Source: Phlebopus portentosus
Lineage: Eukaryota; Basidiomycota; Agaricomycetes; Boletales; Boletinellaceae
Reading direction: 5' to 3'
Assembly: GCA_037892935.1 (NCBI GenBank)
Contig: JAYXKI010000013.1
Span: 62,001-126,000 of the forward strand
Length of the DNA stretch: 64,000 bases
Positions 32,442-44,400 of this stretch are shown piece by piece (positions within the stretch are counted from its first letter, which is position 1; each line of letters opens with the position of its first letter). A program made the position numbers and the translations under genes. Below the pieces are notes generated by a model. It saw nothing but the letters and a program-made list of their open reading frames with translations. It ran no database searches and had not been told where the DNA came from.

Positions 32442-34272
32442 ATGCTGGTGGTAGAACCGCAACTGGCTACGACCATCCCTTCCAAACGCCCGAGAAGTGA
32501 TGGATCGGTTACTGAAATCACTCGAGATAGCGAAAGTCAGTATTACGACAAAATCTAAGCTGACACGTCTCTGACTTCCATTTGTGCTATTTAGTTTTGC
32601 GCTTGGACGATTCTGAAACAAACACAGAACACAGACTACGATATTTGCTGTATGCAGGCCTTTGGAAAAAAGGGAACCTCGCGGACCTGATTGTTAAAGG
32701 CACTTATCGCGTCCCTAGCCTCGAGCTCTCTATCTCTGATGAGCAGACGGAGGATACGGAGCTGGTTGGCCGATTTCTCGACCTGACCAAGCTCGAAGGT
32801 TGGTCCGCGGGTCTATTCAATTTGGTTATGCCGCGGTTTCTGATACGCAAGGAATACGAGGAGCTTGATTCATTCCTGGCGTCTGCGGATAAAAGCAAGA
32901 CGTCACGTGTGTTGCTCACAGGACAACCAGGAATTGGTGCATCGCACTTACTTTCTGCTAATTGGTCGTCTGATTTTCATGATCAGGGAAAACGGTATAC
33001 TTGACGTATTGCCTCCTGAAGCGTCTTTCCAGTGGAAAACGCACCATCGTCTCTTGTTCAGACACGAGTCGCTATTTGTTCCAAGATGATGGTGCTTTTT
33101 GGATTCCCTTTAAAACCATCGCCGCTGCTGGGTTAAAGGTTACCGATGATCGTGACAGAGATGCTCTTATTCTGTACGATCTGAACAATAATCAGCCCAG
33201 GCCATATGAGATGCGAAACTGGCATATTGTTGTGGCATCCTCTCCCAAAAATAGCCGGTGGAAAGAATGGGAGAAGGAAACCCAATCGCAGACGTATATT
33301 ATGAAGACGTGGGGATGGGAAGAGGTGTACATATCCCGGTACGAACGCTCTTTTTATTTAGGGAAATTTGCCGCGTAGTGATATAATTTCAGCGGTATGG
33401 CTGTTGCAAATCGCTCGGACGATGAATGGCGCAAGGCCTTCCTGAAATATGGAGGATCAGCGAGACATCTTCTCGCAATGAAAGAAACAAAACTCTCATT
33501 CAAGACGACACAAGCCATCCGACAGGCTAATGCGAAAGACTTGTTCAACTCGACGGACGTAGAGTTCAAAGACGACGTCAGCAGTTTCTTGGTCGAAATA
33601 AATCCCATGACAGATCCGCAATCTGCGCGGTATGATCGAAGTATTCCATCGGGTGGCATCATTTCGCAAGCCATCTTGGAGTTGATTATAGAGCAGGCGC
33701 AGATCGAGATAGCGTCCGAGATGCAGCGCAGCTATGAAACTCTCATGAGACATCAGGGCACACGGACCGCCGCCGGACTGCTATTTGAAGGGGCGGGGCA
33801 TAGATGGCTGCTCAGAGCGTGCAAGTCGCTGCTTACCGCGGCCTCGTTATCTTTTCCGGGAGAGACGGTGGCCCTCAACTTGTCGCATCTTGACAAGACC
33901 TTTGACTTCGGCAAGATTGAAAACATAGATACAACCAAGTACTATCGTCCTCTGTCTTCAAGATTGGCGGGCGTTGATTCCTTCGCTGTGACGGTAGACA
34001 CCGAAGGCCACGCTACCGAGGTTATCTTATTCCAGTTCACCATCTCCGTTGATCACCCGATCAAGACAGGTTTCGTGAAAGCGCTGTGGGAGATCAATCA
34101 CCTCAGTGATTTGAAATGGAGGTACATATTTATTGTTCCCGAGGATGAGGCAAGTGGTCTCACTGAGCAGCCATGGGCACCTGCTTCTGAAGCAGATACA
34201 TGGAAAAGAAGGATTGCCCAGTACGTCTTAGGAGTCAACACTGAGGAACTTTATGCGAGTTTGCGAAATTAA
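32442..34272 (+). CDS. Crinkler/RHS-like NTPase-nuclease, 4 exons, 5' end displaced by transposon
   Basis: Exons 32442-32535, 32595-32936, 32987-33338 and 33393-34272 give 555 aa with consistent phases and GT-AG introns. A P-loop GQPGIGKT is formed across intron 2, followed by an AAA/STAND-like NTPase part (ALILYDLNNNQP as Walker B-like, WHIVVASSPKNSRWKEWEKE). The C-terminal half has RTAAGLLFEGAGHRWLLRAC and ATEVILFQFTISVDHPIK, as in the nuclease-like C-termini of CRN/RHSP proteins. These are multidomain NTPase-nuclease proteins common in agaricomycetes and oomycetes; a conflict or effector role is inferred by family. The usual N-terminal header is absent here and a header-like piece lies at 5692-5889 across the transposon nest. 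Only 18 bases separate the TA duplication from the first ATG, so either it is a truncated gene or transcription starts in the element. Confidence 0.75.
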
Positions 34273-34713
34273 TTGTGATTCTATGGTCGACGCACCCCGT
34301 GACTTCCACTTTCCTTTTCCGGCCGCGGCCTTTAGCATTCCCGCCGCGCATCTTTGCCCCTCAGTCGTGTACCATACACACTGAGGTGAGCTTTTAGCCA
34401 TTCCGCACAACCACATTGTCTTATTTCATCCCTAGACATGTATTCTTAACAGGTAGATCCTATTCAGAGTCGTGTACCGTACACACTGAGACATGTACTC
34501 TTAACATAAATGAGCCTTGCGGCTCCGCTGCCACACGTCGCTACCCCCACTGTCGTTACTTGTCCTTATTCAACAAAACAACAAAACAACAAAATATCAA
34601 TTCTTATTTTAATTTCAGCTATCTGATTTCTACCGGCAACACAGCAAGGCGCATTCGAGATTCTGGGAGTCCATATCTAACTGGTCAGCCTGTGCCACCG
34701 TCAGACAACCTCG
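34273..34713. other. Intergenic, with a short duplicated motif
   Basis: No gene seen. GTCGTGTACCATACACACTGAG (34365-34386) recurs with one change at 34474-34495, and ACATGTATTCTTAACA-like words occur twice nearby, so this is a small local duplication of about 105-base spacing. Confidence 0.5.
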
Positions 34714-35691
34714 ATGGCACGACACTCTGCAAAGGCTGGTCTTCAATTCCAAGTCGGCCGTATCCACTGTCTCTTGAAGCGTGGCAACTACGCACAGCGT
34801 GTTGGTTTAGAAAGATCTAGTTCTACTTCTCCTGCCAAATCAAGCGAAGGTCGGACGTCACACACGCGCAACCGCCACATCTGGTGTCTGACCATGGTAG
34901 AGCCTTCGAAGTGTCCAGTTAGCTTAAAACGAGACACTCCGATTATCGGCTCCTCGAGCCATCTATCCAAGAAACATTCGAAGCATGACCTGAACAAGAG
35001 GGCGACTCACTCCTTGGTTCAAGCAAGAAGTGCGCGTCGCGATCAGACTATAAGCTCCTCCACAACACAGGAGGATGTAATGAGCGTAGATGTCGTCAGA
35101 AAGCTCACAGTTTCTCGACGGCGCATTTCTTCGAGCGTCTCTCCCCAGGCAACCCCAAGAATTCGCCGGAAAGACGGCTCAGAGAAAGAAAACGTTGAAG
35201 TACAAAATGATGTTTCTTTAAGGCAGACAATAGGTCGATCCGTATCCACTACCACTCTACGAAGGGCTCCGGTGCCACTGATGAACGCTCACTCTCTCAG
35301 GACGAGGAATTCGCAGCGCATTTCTGGAAGCGCGAATAGCAATGTTATTCGACTTCCCTGCTCCGCTACTTCTTTTATCTCCGGCGAAAACTCTGTATCT
35401 GTATTACTGCAGCGCCAAGTCTCCCCAAAGAACCGTAATGCATTTTCTCTGGAGAATTCAGCTTGGACAAACTGTGACATCGCCGAATCGGCTGAACAGA
35501 TTACTTCTGATCATTGGTTTCCTGTCTCTGAAACTGTTGCAAATACTACCGACAATGGCCATATTCCTGCTGAAAGCGCCGTCATTCTTTCCGGTATCTC
35601 TGCAGTTCCTCGGAAGCTCGATTCTGGTGCTTTCGACTGCATCATTCCCTCCGGCGATACTAAATGTCTCTACACTTCCTCAGAAGCTTGA
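34714..35691 (+). CDS. ORF of 325 aa starting with a histone H2A N-terminal fragment
   Basis: Residues 4-31 read [20 protein letters not shown] then GNYAQRVG, near-identical to the start of the H2A histone fold ([27 protein letters not shown]). The remaining 294 residues do not continue as H2A: they are Ser-, Thr-, Arg-rich and unrecognised ([38 protein letters not shown]). The frame stays open for 978 bases without introns. The H2A core (AGAPVYLAAV onward) is missing, so this cannot be a nucleosomal histone. It may be a chimeric gene made from an H2A exon, or a fragment in chance-open DNA. A direct repeat of about 20 bases (CCTCGGAAGCTCGATTCTGG, second copy with two changes, 70 bases later) marks its 3' end. 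Confidence 0.45.
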   Translation: [325 protein letters not shown]

Positions 35692-37395
35692 TTCTGGCTA
35701 GGGTTCTGCAGCGTATCGTATATAGCGTATACGCTATATGCCCGTATGCGTATCAGCTCGAGCAGTCGAAATATACGCCCGTATGCGTATAGTTTCAGAA
35801 ATTTTCGGGGTCTGAAACCAGTAAGAAAACTCGAATTTTACATAACAGTCGAATCGACTGAATCTGTTACTAGTACTGTTCGACCAGCTGCCGTTCATCC
35901 TTATCTCGACAGGCTGCACCAAGATCCTTTTTCCCGGTGGAGGCTTCTTTGTTCTCTTTCTGAGTGTTCTGCCTTTGACTCTTAGCCTAACTCGTCTCTC
36001 TCCACACAGCAATAGTATAATTTAACTCCTGACACGTAAAATCAAGGCTCTTTCCACCTGGATACTCGACTTCAACAAGAATTTTCTCATCATGATTTCT
36101 TCTCACTGCGATTATAAGCATCACAGTGCGAAGTCATCAAATCATGGCACGGAAAGAACGGAAGTGGTCTAGGGGAACTCACAACTAAAACGGTACCCAG
36201 TTACAGTTTCTCCATTTTTCTTGAATTCTCTCTCTATGAAGCAGCCATATTTCGGAGCAACTCATATCGCATCCAAATTCGTCAGACAGGGAATAAACGT
36301 GAAAGGGTTCATTGAGCCTTGACGGGTAAAGATACAGAACTCTCTGAAACGATCTGTATCCTTCCAAGGACATTTCTGTGTATGTTTTGTTATCCTATTC
36401 TGCGATGGGGGGATCAGAGGGAGAACAGACGCGGTATTTTAAGAGTGAATAAAGAACGTGGCAGAGTGCACAATTTGATGCGCAAAGCAGCACCGATAAA
36501 ATGTATTCTTTCGGAAAGTACATTCACTTTGCAGCGTGGTTAATCCAAGTTTCGCGAAGTTCAGAAGAAATCCAACACAATCAACATACTTGCTACGTAG
36601 CAAAGTATGTTAATTTTCCTCTGCGAGGTAGATGAAACAGAACAAGTTCTACATAGATGATACGCTAGTAATACACGGGTGTTGAATCCAGTACATGAGA
36701 AGTAGAATCAGAACAGCGACAACTGGCACGAGGTCATTCGGCAAAGCAAATTCAGACGAGTTAAATCAGGATAAGATACTGAAAACTATCCCATGAACTC
36801 AGCACAGAAGAAAGAGAGAAGCAAGGAAGCGGTGGAACCCCGCAGCTCGGGTAAGCACGTCATTGGGACGAAGGTCGACGAATGAGAAACGGGAAAGTTT
36901 AGCGCAACATGACTGAATGGTAGATAACAGACGAGATAACAGACGAAGCAAAGATAAAGAAAGAACGAGGAAGAACATAGTAAGAGATCGGAAATAGAGC
37001 ACGCTGAACAGCGGGAAATTAACGGAAGTGGACAACGCGGTGCACGCGACCACAGGTCGACAAAGTTGTGAAGAACGCCCAGTTCGGAAGCGAAGCCAAG
37101 CCTCGTGCGTGTATTGGGTCGTGTGAGCGGAGATGCGTGGAACAGCGTGAAGGGTCAAATGAGGGTGAGAGCGAGATAAGGTATGGGCGGAAAGGGAACG
37201 AAAGAACGAGTAAGGGGTGTTCGCAGCACAAACGGCGAAAGGAGTCAAATCGAGTGAAAGCGTATGTAAAGAAGCACGGAACCACAGATCCCAGGGGAAA
37301 GGCTCCGAAGCCGTCATTGCCGAATGACGTTTATCGCTTACTCACCCTCGCACATATCCCCCGTTCCCCGCCAGATCGTCCTCGTAAACTTAATC
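35692..37395. other. Intergenic with palindromes
   Basis: No convincing gene. 35720-35739 is a perfect 20-base palindrome (ATATAGCGTA and its mirror). CCCGTATGCGTAT occurs twice (about 35740 and 35776). 36583-36611 is a 29-base near-perfect hairpin centred on GCTACGTAGC. From about 36800 the DNA is probably the 3' flank of the Par32-like gene. Confidence 0.5.
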
Positions 37396-39721
37396 TTAGA
37401 ACTGATCGGGTAAACGGGGAACAGGTCTCGCAGGAGGCGGACCGGCAAGAGGAACAACGACTCGAAGTTTCCCACCGGCTTCAGAGCCAATAACCTTCTG
37501 CATAGGTTTAGAGGTAATCCGCGAACCGGGATTGAGTCGAGCAGGTAGGACCGGTGCACTGGCACGTACGTATCGCGGTGTGGACGGGAGAATTATCGGT
37601 GCCGGGGTAAGAGGTGGTGGTGATGCTGGTGGGACTCGTCGGGTACCTTGATTTGCGACGTGGGGGGGAGGGAGCTGAGGTCTGCTGTATTGGGCGTCGA
37701 TATTCGTATCGTTGGAGAACGCATACGCGTCAATAATTCCATCCTCGTTCAAATTTTCCTTATCCTTGATCTCGGTCCGATCGAGCTTGTCAAGTGCGAC
37801 CCGAATGACAACGTCCAGACTGTCATGCTTCCCATAGTCATACTGCGGTAGTGAAAATTGTTGCTCCTTCTTGCTAGCTCGGCGTATCATTTGAGGGTCA
37901 ATATCCGAATCCTCACCTTCCTCATCGTCAAAATTGTCATCCTCGTCCTCGTCTTCATCGACTTCATGTAAAGTATCATCATCAACCCATTCTTCCTCTT
38001 CTATGACTCCTTCCGTTTTGTTGACGGATCCCGGTTGCGTGGCTTCCGATAGCACTGTTCCATGTACGTTGGGGTCACCCGGGGGCACGGATGAGTGATT
38101 ATTGACGGGCGTAGAACTTCTCGAAGATAATTCTGTCTGGCTTCTCTGCAGTCTAGGAGTAGCACCCGATACTGACCTCCCACCAGGAAGCGGAAATCCC
38201 GGTGTACCAGGTACACCCAGCACGTTCCTCGCACCAGGAAAATCAGGTAACGCAGCATTCACAAACGAAAGGAGCTCGGCGCCTTCTCTGAGCTCGCCCC
38301 TGGAGCGAGGCTGTTTGCGCAACTTTGCACTACCTTGGATTCCATGGGAAGAATGGGAGGGAGACATCAGTTGAGGTGAGTTCACGCTGTTCGTGGAGGC
38401 TACAGAAGGGAACGAAGGAGATGGTGAGGATGGGCGCTTGATCTCGAGGATGGAATCGCCCATGGATTGGCGCGGCGTGTTGTCGCTTGAGGATGGTGAG
38501 ACAGCATTTGACTCGGCATTGTTAGAGCGAATAGCGCGTCTGAAGAGTTTACGGAACCGTGGACCCTTCTTCTGTTTCTCTCCAACATCAGGAGTAGCAT
38601 CATCATCATCAACGACAGTCGCATCATCATCGCCTTGTCCTTCAAGCGCCGAGGCACCGTCAAGGGACCGATCGTTGGCATTATTGCCGATTTCGTCTGG
38701 ATTTACGTCCGCTCGGGCCTTTCCTTTCCCCTTCTCAACTTCTCTGCTCTTCTTGCTGTTCTTCACTTGAGACTTGACTCTCTTCCCACCAGCACCGACG
38801 TTCCCCGCGCCTCCTCGGCCAGTGCTTCCCTTCAGCGATGCGCGCATACGAGACGCAGCAATGATTTCACGGGCATGTGCTGCCGCCCGTGCTTCGTATT
38901 CCTGAGTAATAACCGCCGCGCACGGATGGAGAGCTGTAAGCAGTAGTTAGTAAACTGATCTTTGCAAATTGACCCGATTATGAAACGAAGAGTCGGACGA
39001 GAAGAACATCAATGGTGAGGATGAATGAAACAGATTGAAAAGAAAAGCCACTCCACTCACTAGGATCAACCCCATACTCAACCGTCTTGTATACGCCTGC
39101 ACCCCCTCTTCCCGATCTCAATTTCACGACTTTCTCCTCCGGGTTTTCCTCCCCGTTCTGATCATCTAGACCTCTAGAAAAAGCTTCCATCTCCTTCTCA
39201 CGAGCCTTCGCATGCTGCTTCTCAAGCGCCCGCTGACGCGCATCAGTCTGCAAATGCAAAGCATACTCCGCGCTAGTGCTCATCACACTCGTCGTCTTCC
39301 CCTTTGTTCCATTCGATGCAGATGAAGGAAACGTCGGGGATAAAGGTGATCCGGGCTCGGAGACGTCATAGTCATCACCTCCCCCCGAAGTCCCGGACAA
39401 TCCGGAAATAACCGAGGCGGCTCCAGAACCAGAACCAATCGTCGCAATAAGAGAGTCGACATTCGAGTACACGCTCGATGCGCTCGATACTGTCGAGTTA
39501 GATCCTACAGACAGCACACGCCGAAATCGAAAGGCTGACGGCGAAGTCGAGCCGGACGACGAAGAAGATTTCGTCGATGGACTTTTCGGTGTGGGGATGG
39601 TGGTATCCTTGACATTAGCCTGAGATTGCTTCCTCGCACGGATGTTGCCTAGCCCACCACGGCTGGAAGTGGGGACGGGTTTCTGGTCGCAGTCAGAGTC
39701 GTCGTCAGTAGAATAAACCAT
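37396..39721 (-). CDS. DUF3602/Par32-like protein, 2 exons
   Basis: Exon 1 is 39061-39721 and exon 2 is 37396-38933; the GT-AG intron joins VEYGVDP to TLHPCAAVITQEYEARAAAH and the product is 732 aa. The hallmark is repeated Gly-Arg motifs: SSRGGLGNIRARK near the N-terminus, RSGRGGAGVYK about residue 212 and TGRGGAGNVGAG about residue 250. These define the DUF3602 family, whose yeast member Par32 is phosphorylated after rapamycin and inhibits ammonium transporters. The rest is disordered: Ser-rich runs, a basic patch GPRFRKLFRRAIRSNN and an acidic cluster DEDEDEDDNFDDEEGEDSD. I chose the Met at 39721 because the upstream in-frame extension is hydrophobic and overlaps a CT-rich promoter. Which transporter or pathway it serves here is unknown. 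Confidence 0.8.
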
Positions 39722-41107
39722 GATCACGGAGAGTGGGAGTGAGAAGTGAGAATGAAAAGTTTCAAGGACGAATCGATTGGAGCGATATGTATATATCAGC
39801 ACCAGAGGCAAAGAGATAAGCAAGCCGGAGACTAGAATAACCTAAAACGGAAAGGGCGAGTGTAACTAATATAGCCCATTTCAAGTTGAAAAAATAGTAG
39901 ACGCCCCGACCCGGCGTTTAAGGCAGTACGATCACGGCGGAGTGGCAAATCAACAAAAATGAAGGCGTTTGGACTATTGTCATGGGGCCATCGGCATTTA
40001 AAGAAACAAAACTTTGTTTGCAAAAAGGTTGTAGAAGCTGGAAATTTGCTCGTACGTTGGAAATGCCGGAAGCATTTCTCACAGCAAGCGCCCATTAGGC
40101 ACATGCTCTATTCACAGCTATCCAGCCGAACACAGGATGAGAGACTCTAGCGTACATGATAGAAGCTGATGGCAAAGATCGAAGCAAAGCCGTTGTGTAT
40201 CCATCAGCATGGAAGACCGACTCGGGTGTAACGGCTGCACACGACAAGTGCTAATCCGGAACACAAAAAGGAACAGATCGGGTCACTGGTATGGAGAGAG
40301 TATACGGAACCATTTGAAAATGAGAACGTAGCTCACCTTTTGTTTCTGCTGCTTGGTAGGGAGTGGCGCGTCCTCTGGTAATGACGCGAGAGATAGAGTC
40401 GGTGAGAGTAGTGAGGAGTTTACTCGTGCGTGCGCGGGCAGACGATCATGTCGAATCGAAGTCGCCGAAGATGAGGATGAGTTAGATGCTGTGCGCGAGA
40501 CGAGCATCGCGGTTTGCAGATATCAACGTCCGGGTGACCTTCAGAGACTTCACCGACGACAGCAGCAACAGAAAGAGCAGTGGAAAGTTTGGGAGAGAAG
40601 AGGGGGGTGAAATAGGACAGACTGGGTCCATAAGTATGCGCTCCAAGCGGGGAATTGCAATATGGACTCCGAGAAAATACAGGTGGGAAAGAATGCGAGA
40701 AAGCCAGGTGGAAGTGGCCTGGAACTATAAAGTTCGCACTGGCCCAGGACAGATGAAGAGATGGGAATGTAGCAAGACGTTCGCTGTCGAAGGGTTGATA
40801 AGCGTGCCTGCTCCCTTTTGCGTGAAGTTTTCCACCTGCCTTCCATCTATTTTCCCCACCGCGTAACTGTTACTACGCTTCCTTGAGAGAATCATCATCC
40901 GTTATCGGACTCTACCATTGGTCTCAATTACCACCGAAAAAGCTTCACAAGCGTGTTTTCGGGATACACGAATAGACCCAGTTCATGCACATGGCAAGAG
41001 ACTGACATTGAGCAGCGATGGACGCGTTGGAAAGGAGACCGAGAACCGTGGGGAGGGCTGGACTGGGCCGCGGTGGGCCGGACTGGCAGGTAAGTATATC
41101 AAGCACT
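39722..41107. other. Intergenic, with one candidate exon and a segment duplicated at 51.4 kb
   Basis: 39722-39990 is the CT-rich upstream region of the Par32-like gene. On the minus strand 40338-40507 is an ATG-led exon candidate (MLVSRTASNSSSSSATSIRH, HARVNSSLLSPTLSLASLPE) that ends at a GTGAGC donor, but I could not find the rest of its gene. About 40300-40930 is duplicated in decayed form at about 51446-51997, where the same exon end and donor are visible. Confidence 0.45.
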
Positions 41108-41142
41108 GCCAAGGTTAGGGTAGGAGAGGAAACTCAAATGGG

Positions 41143-41166
41143 CTTGTGGAAACTAGTTTCCACAAG
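41143..41166. repeat. 24-bp perfect palindrome at left hAT end
   Basis: Half-site CTTGTGGAAACT followed by its mirror; starts 7 bases inside the terminal repeat. Followed by GTGGAAACGTTGGAAAC-type words, two of them in tandem at about 41190-41226. Confidence 0.85.
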
Positions 41167-41431
41167 TAAACTCGGCAGGTGGGCGGTGTGGAAACGTTGG
41201 AAACACGGTGGAAACGTTGGAAACCCGTGGTAATGTAGTACATAATATTTCCGAAAATAGTCATTTTGTCTATTTGTCATTGAAGTCTTGCTGTGCATAC
41301 ATCGAGAGGAAAAAAAATAGATTGCATTTGACACACATATACACTCAGCACATAATGTGCTTGCAAGAAACTTTGGGTGAACTGGGAGTGATTTATTGCA
41401 AAAAAATTTGACAGAACGGCATATATATTGA

Positions 41432-44400
41432 TCACATCTTCCATATCTCCTCATTGCCCAAGTCCATGTTTGGCTGCCCTCGACCATCTACCTGCTTTCC
41501 ATTCCCCTGTTCCTTTCTCGCATCCTCCTTAAGTTTCGTTGCGTGATCTTCATCTGCCCAAAGGTCGAGAAGAATAGGCGATTTAATATTGATGGTATCC
41601 TCCAAGTCCAACTTTGTACCCGAAAACTTTCTATGTTGTTCCGAATCATCCTCGAGTGCATCGATATCGAACTCTTCATTGCTCTCTTCTACGGTATCGC
41701 TTATTTCTTCGTTGTCTTCATTGTCGTTGTCGTTGCCTGCGGAATTCGGCACATTGTCTCTCTTCCCCTCCAAATCGGGCTTATCCGCACGGATGGTGCT
41801 TTTCGATCCGTTTAAAGTCTCCTTCATGTCGCGAAAACGGACTGTCGGGCGGAATGAGCTGGTCTGGTCCTGATGTACAATATATTAACATAACTATATA
41901 AGTTGAATGTAATGCACATACCTTTTCGTTTCCCCTATACCACTGACGAATGGTCGTCATTCGTATCAGTGTAGGGACTTGTTGGCGATTCCTGAGGCGA
42001 CTATTGTACCACTTTATGGTGGAAGCCGTGCGCTCATCGACCATAGAGTTTGGAAGAACCTCGAAGAGAGTCCTGGCGAGTTTCTGGGGAAAATGTCAGC
42101 ACTTACAAGAAATGTTGTAATACGCCGCAATCATATTGAGTAGCACCGGAAAAACGATTACTCACTGCAAGGGGTTGAGCATCATTTGTACGATCAATGT
42201 CGAGTTGTTTCCACCATCCTCCAGCGTGATCCGTGTCGTGGAAGGGACGATCAAAAGGATAGATGGCTTTTGTATACTTGACTAGTTGCTGCTTGAGGAG
42301 GACGTTTGCGTCCTGTGCGGAAAGGCCCACAATGGGTATCTTCAGGTTTTCGTATTGTGTTCGAAGCATTCCGAGGAGGAATGTACCAGCTCGGCGAAGC
42401 GATGGCGGCATCTGGGGCTCCGTATCAGTGCCATTCTTTACTAGTAGCTTACCTGAGGAATCTCGAGCCGGTATCTTCAGCTTTTGAAGAGCGAGTGGGT
42501 TGAGATCGCGAACGATGTCCGCATCACGGAATCCTATACATGATAGAGGATAAACGTATGTCTGATAAGCCCAGTTGACACGGAAGTGACTTACTTGGAT
42601 CAAGGAGAAATCCACAAACATATGCATCAGAGGGTGCCTGGTTGACCATCTGATTGAATCTATAGTTTACAGCGCGACGAATCAACTCCTTAAGCTGGTT
42701 TGGAAGATACTTTTCGGCGAGCACTTGATGAGTTTCAGCAGCGACTGCCAACCAGAAGTAGTACACGTCCGAAACAGTAGAATGGGACGACTCGAGGCAG
42801 GAGATTACTTTCGCAATTGGTGCGAGGACGGCCGTAAGTTCTTCAAGACCGCATTCAAATTCCAAAGCCGGCCTTCCACCCATGAAGAGATGATTTACAT
42901 CGTTTATCACGATATTGGATGCCTTACACAGATCGGAGATCGCTCGGTAGTTCGTCAAGACAGATTGAGCAGCAAAAAAAAGGGTACCGAATCGAGTTTT
43001 GCCAATCTTCTCAATACCGCGCGGGATTCCGAGCTCGTTGCGTTTCCTCGTCAATTTCGTGGTAGCAGCCGAGGAATTGCTGAAGTAGGTGATCGTCCTC
43101 TGTAGATTCTTGATCGTCTGGAAGTGCCAAGTAAAAGGCAACAAGTTGCACGAGTTGTACACGAATGGATAGAGGTCCGCAGACGCATTGCGAGTTTATG
43201 CGCATAAGTTGTCGTTTCAGCGATTGGTAAAGAAGAGCTATGGTCAGAAATGCCGATGGTTCAGAAATAAATACAACTCACCGAACGGAAATAATCAAAC
43301 TTTGCAATGTCCTTGCATAGAAGGCTCAAGCGATGGCAGGGATCTGGAAGAATTAAAATCCATGGATATGCGTCGCGCACCTTTACTCTGGCCAGAGACG
43401 TGTTCCCAGTGTTATCAGACGTGATTCCCTTGAAACGTGTCGGTCCGATTGTTGTCAGGATCTGAAATGGAGCGTCAGCCGTCCGCCTGTCGAATATCAC
43501 CAGTAGAACACTTGATGTGTCCTACCGAGAAAGTATATATACCAGTTAAAGAATTTGGGACTCACCTGATCAAGTACACGAAATAAATGTTCTCCTGTGT
43601 GTGATTGGGCCGATGCTTCGTTCCCTTCGACCAAGTAAGAGCGACGATCAGGAGTGGTTACATGCACCGTGTAGACAGATTGCAAAGCGGCAGTTGTGCC
43701 CCCATCAAAGCTAATTGTCAGATTATTAGATTTCTGAAGAATTTCGATTTGGCGGTTATGAATATGAGCGGCTTCGCGCGGGATCAATGCGTTAACGAAG
43801 AATTTCGAGCTGACGGTTTGGTATTGCCCGCCGGACGAGCTTGCGAGAACCTCTTTCCATTCTTTCGAGTCGATCACGGTTGGCGGGATGGCACAGGCAC
43901 AGAGGAATTTGATAACAGCAAAGTTTATCTTTTTGTTGAGCTCCGTACGTCCCGGACCCCTCGCCCAGTCGGTCAGAGGACCGTTAAAGCGGTCAGGAGT
44001 ACATGAGGAGGGAGAGCACGAAGAGCACGAAGTGGGAACAGTACTGGTCTCATGCGCGTCTAGCTGATTCCCAAGTGCCGTCTTGCCGAGCGCGTTGTTG
44101 ACGCGCTGTTTGAGTTCCGTCGGCACGAATCCGCATCCCGCGGCATGGTAAAAGAAGCGCTCGCGGTATCCATTACTTTTATCAAATATCTTTGCACAGC
44201 CCCTCCCGGATCCCACACAGCGATAATAAATTGGTTCGTCCGGTCCTTTCTTCATGTAGCCTGGAATAACTACCTCAACAATCAATGGATCACGTTTTCG
44301 TCCACCTTTGCCCTTCAATGCGTCCAATTCTGCCCACTCGATATCAATAAATGTATTATTTACAGCCGAAGAAGCCAGGATTTGTTGCTTCTTCGGCTGA

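Noticed and set aside
34714..34806. A genuine histone H2A gene
   Set aside because: Only about 28 residues of H2A are present; the rest of the fold is missing and I found no following exon.
39719..39823. Longer N-terminus of the Par32-like protein from an upstream start
   Set aside because: The extension is hydrophobic, overlaps the CT-rich promoter-like tract, and the family N-terminus is hydrophilic.
42438..42478. An extra intron in hAT transposase exon 5 (GTAAGC...CCCCAG, 41 bases)
   Set aside because: Removing 41 bases would break the downstream frame, which is conserved hAT sequence.
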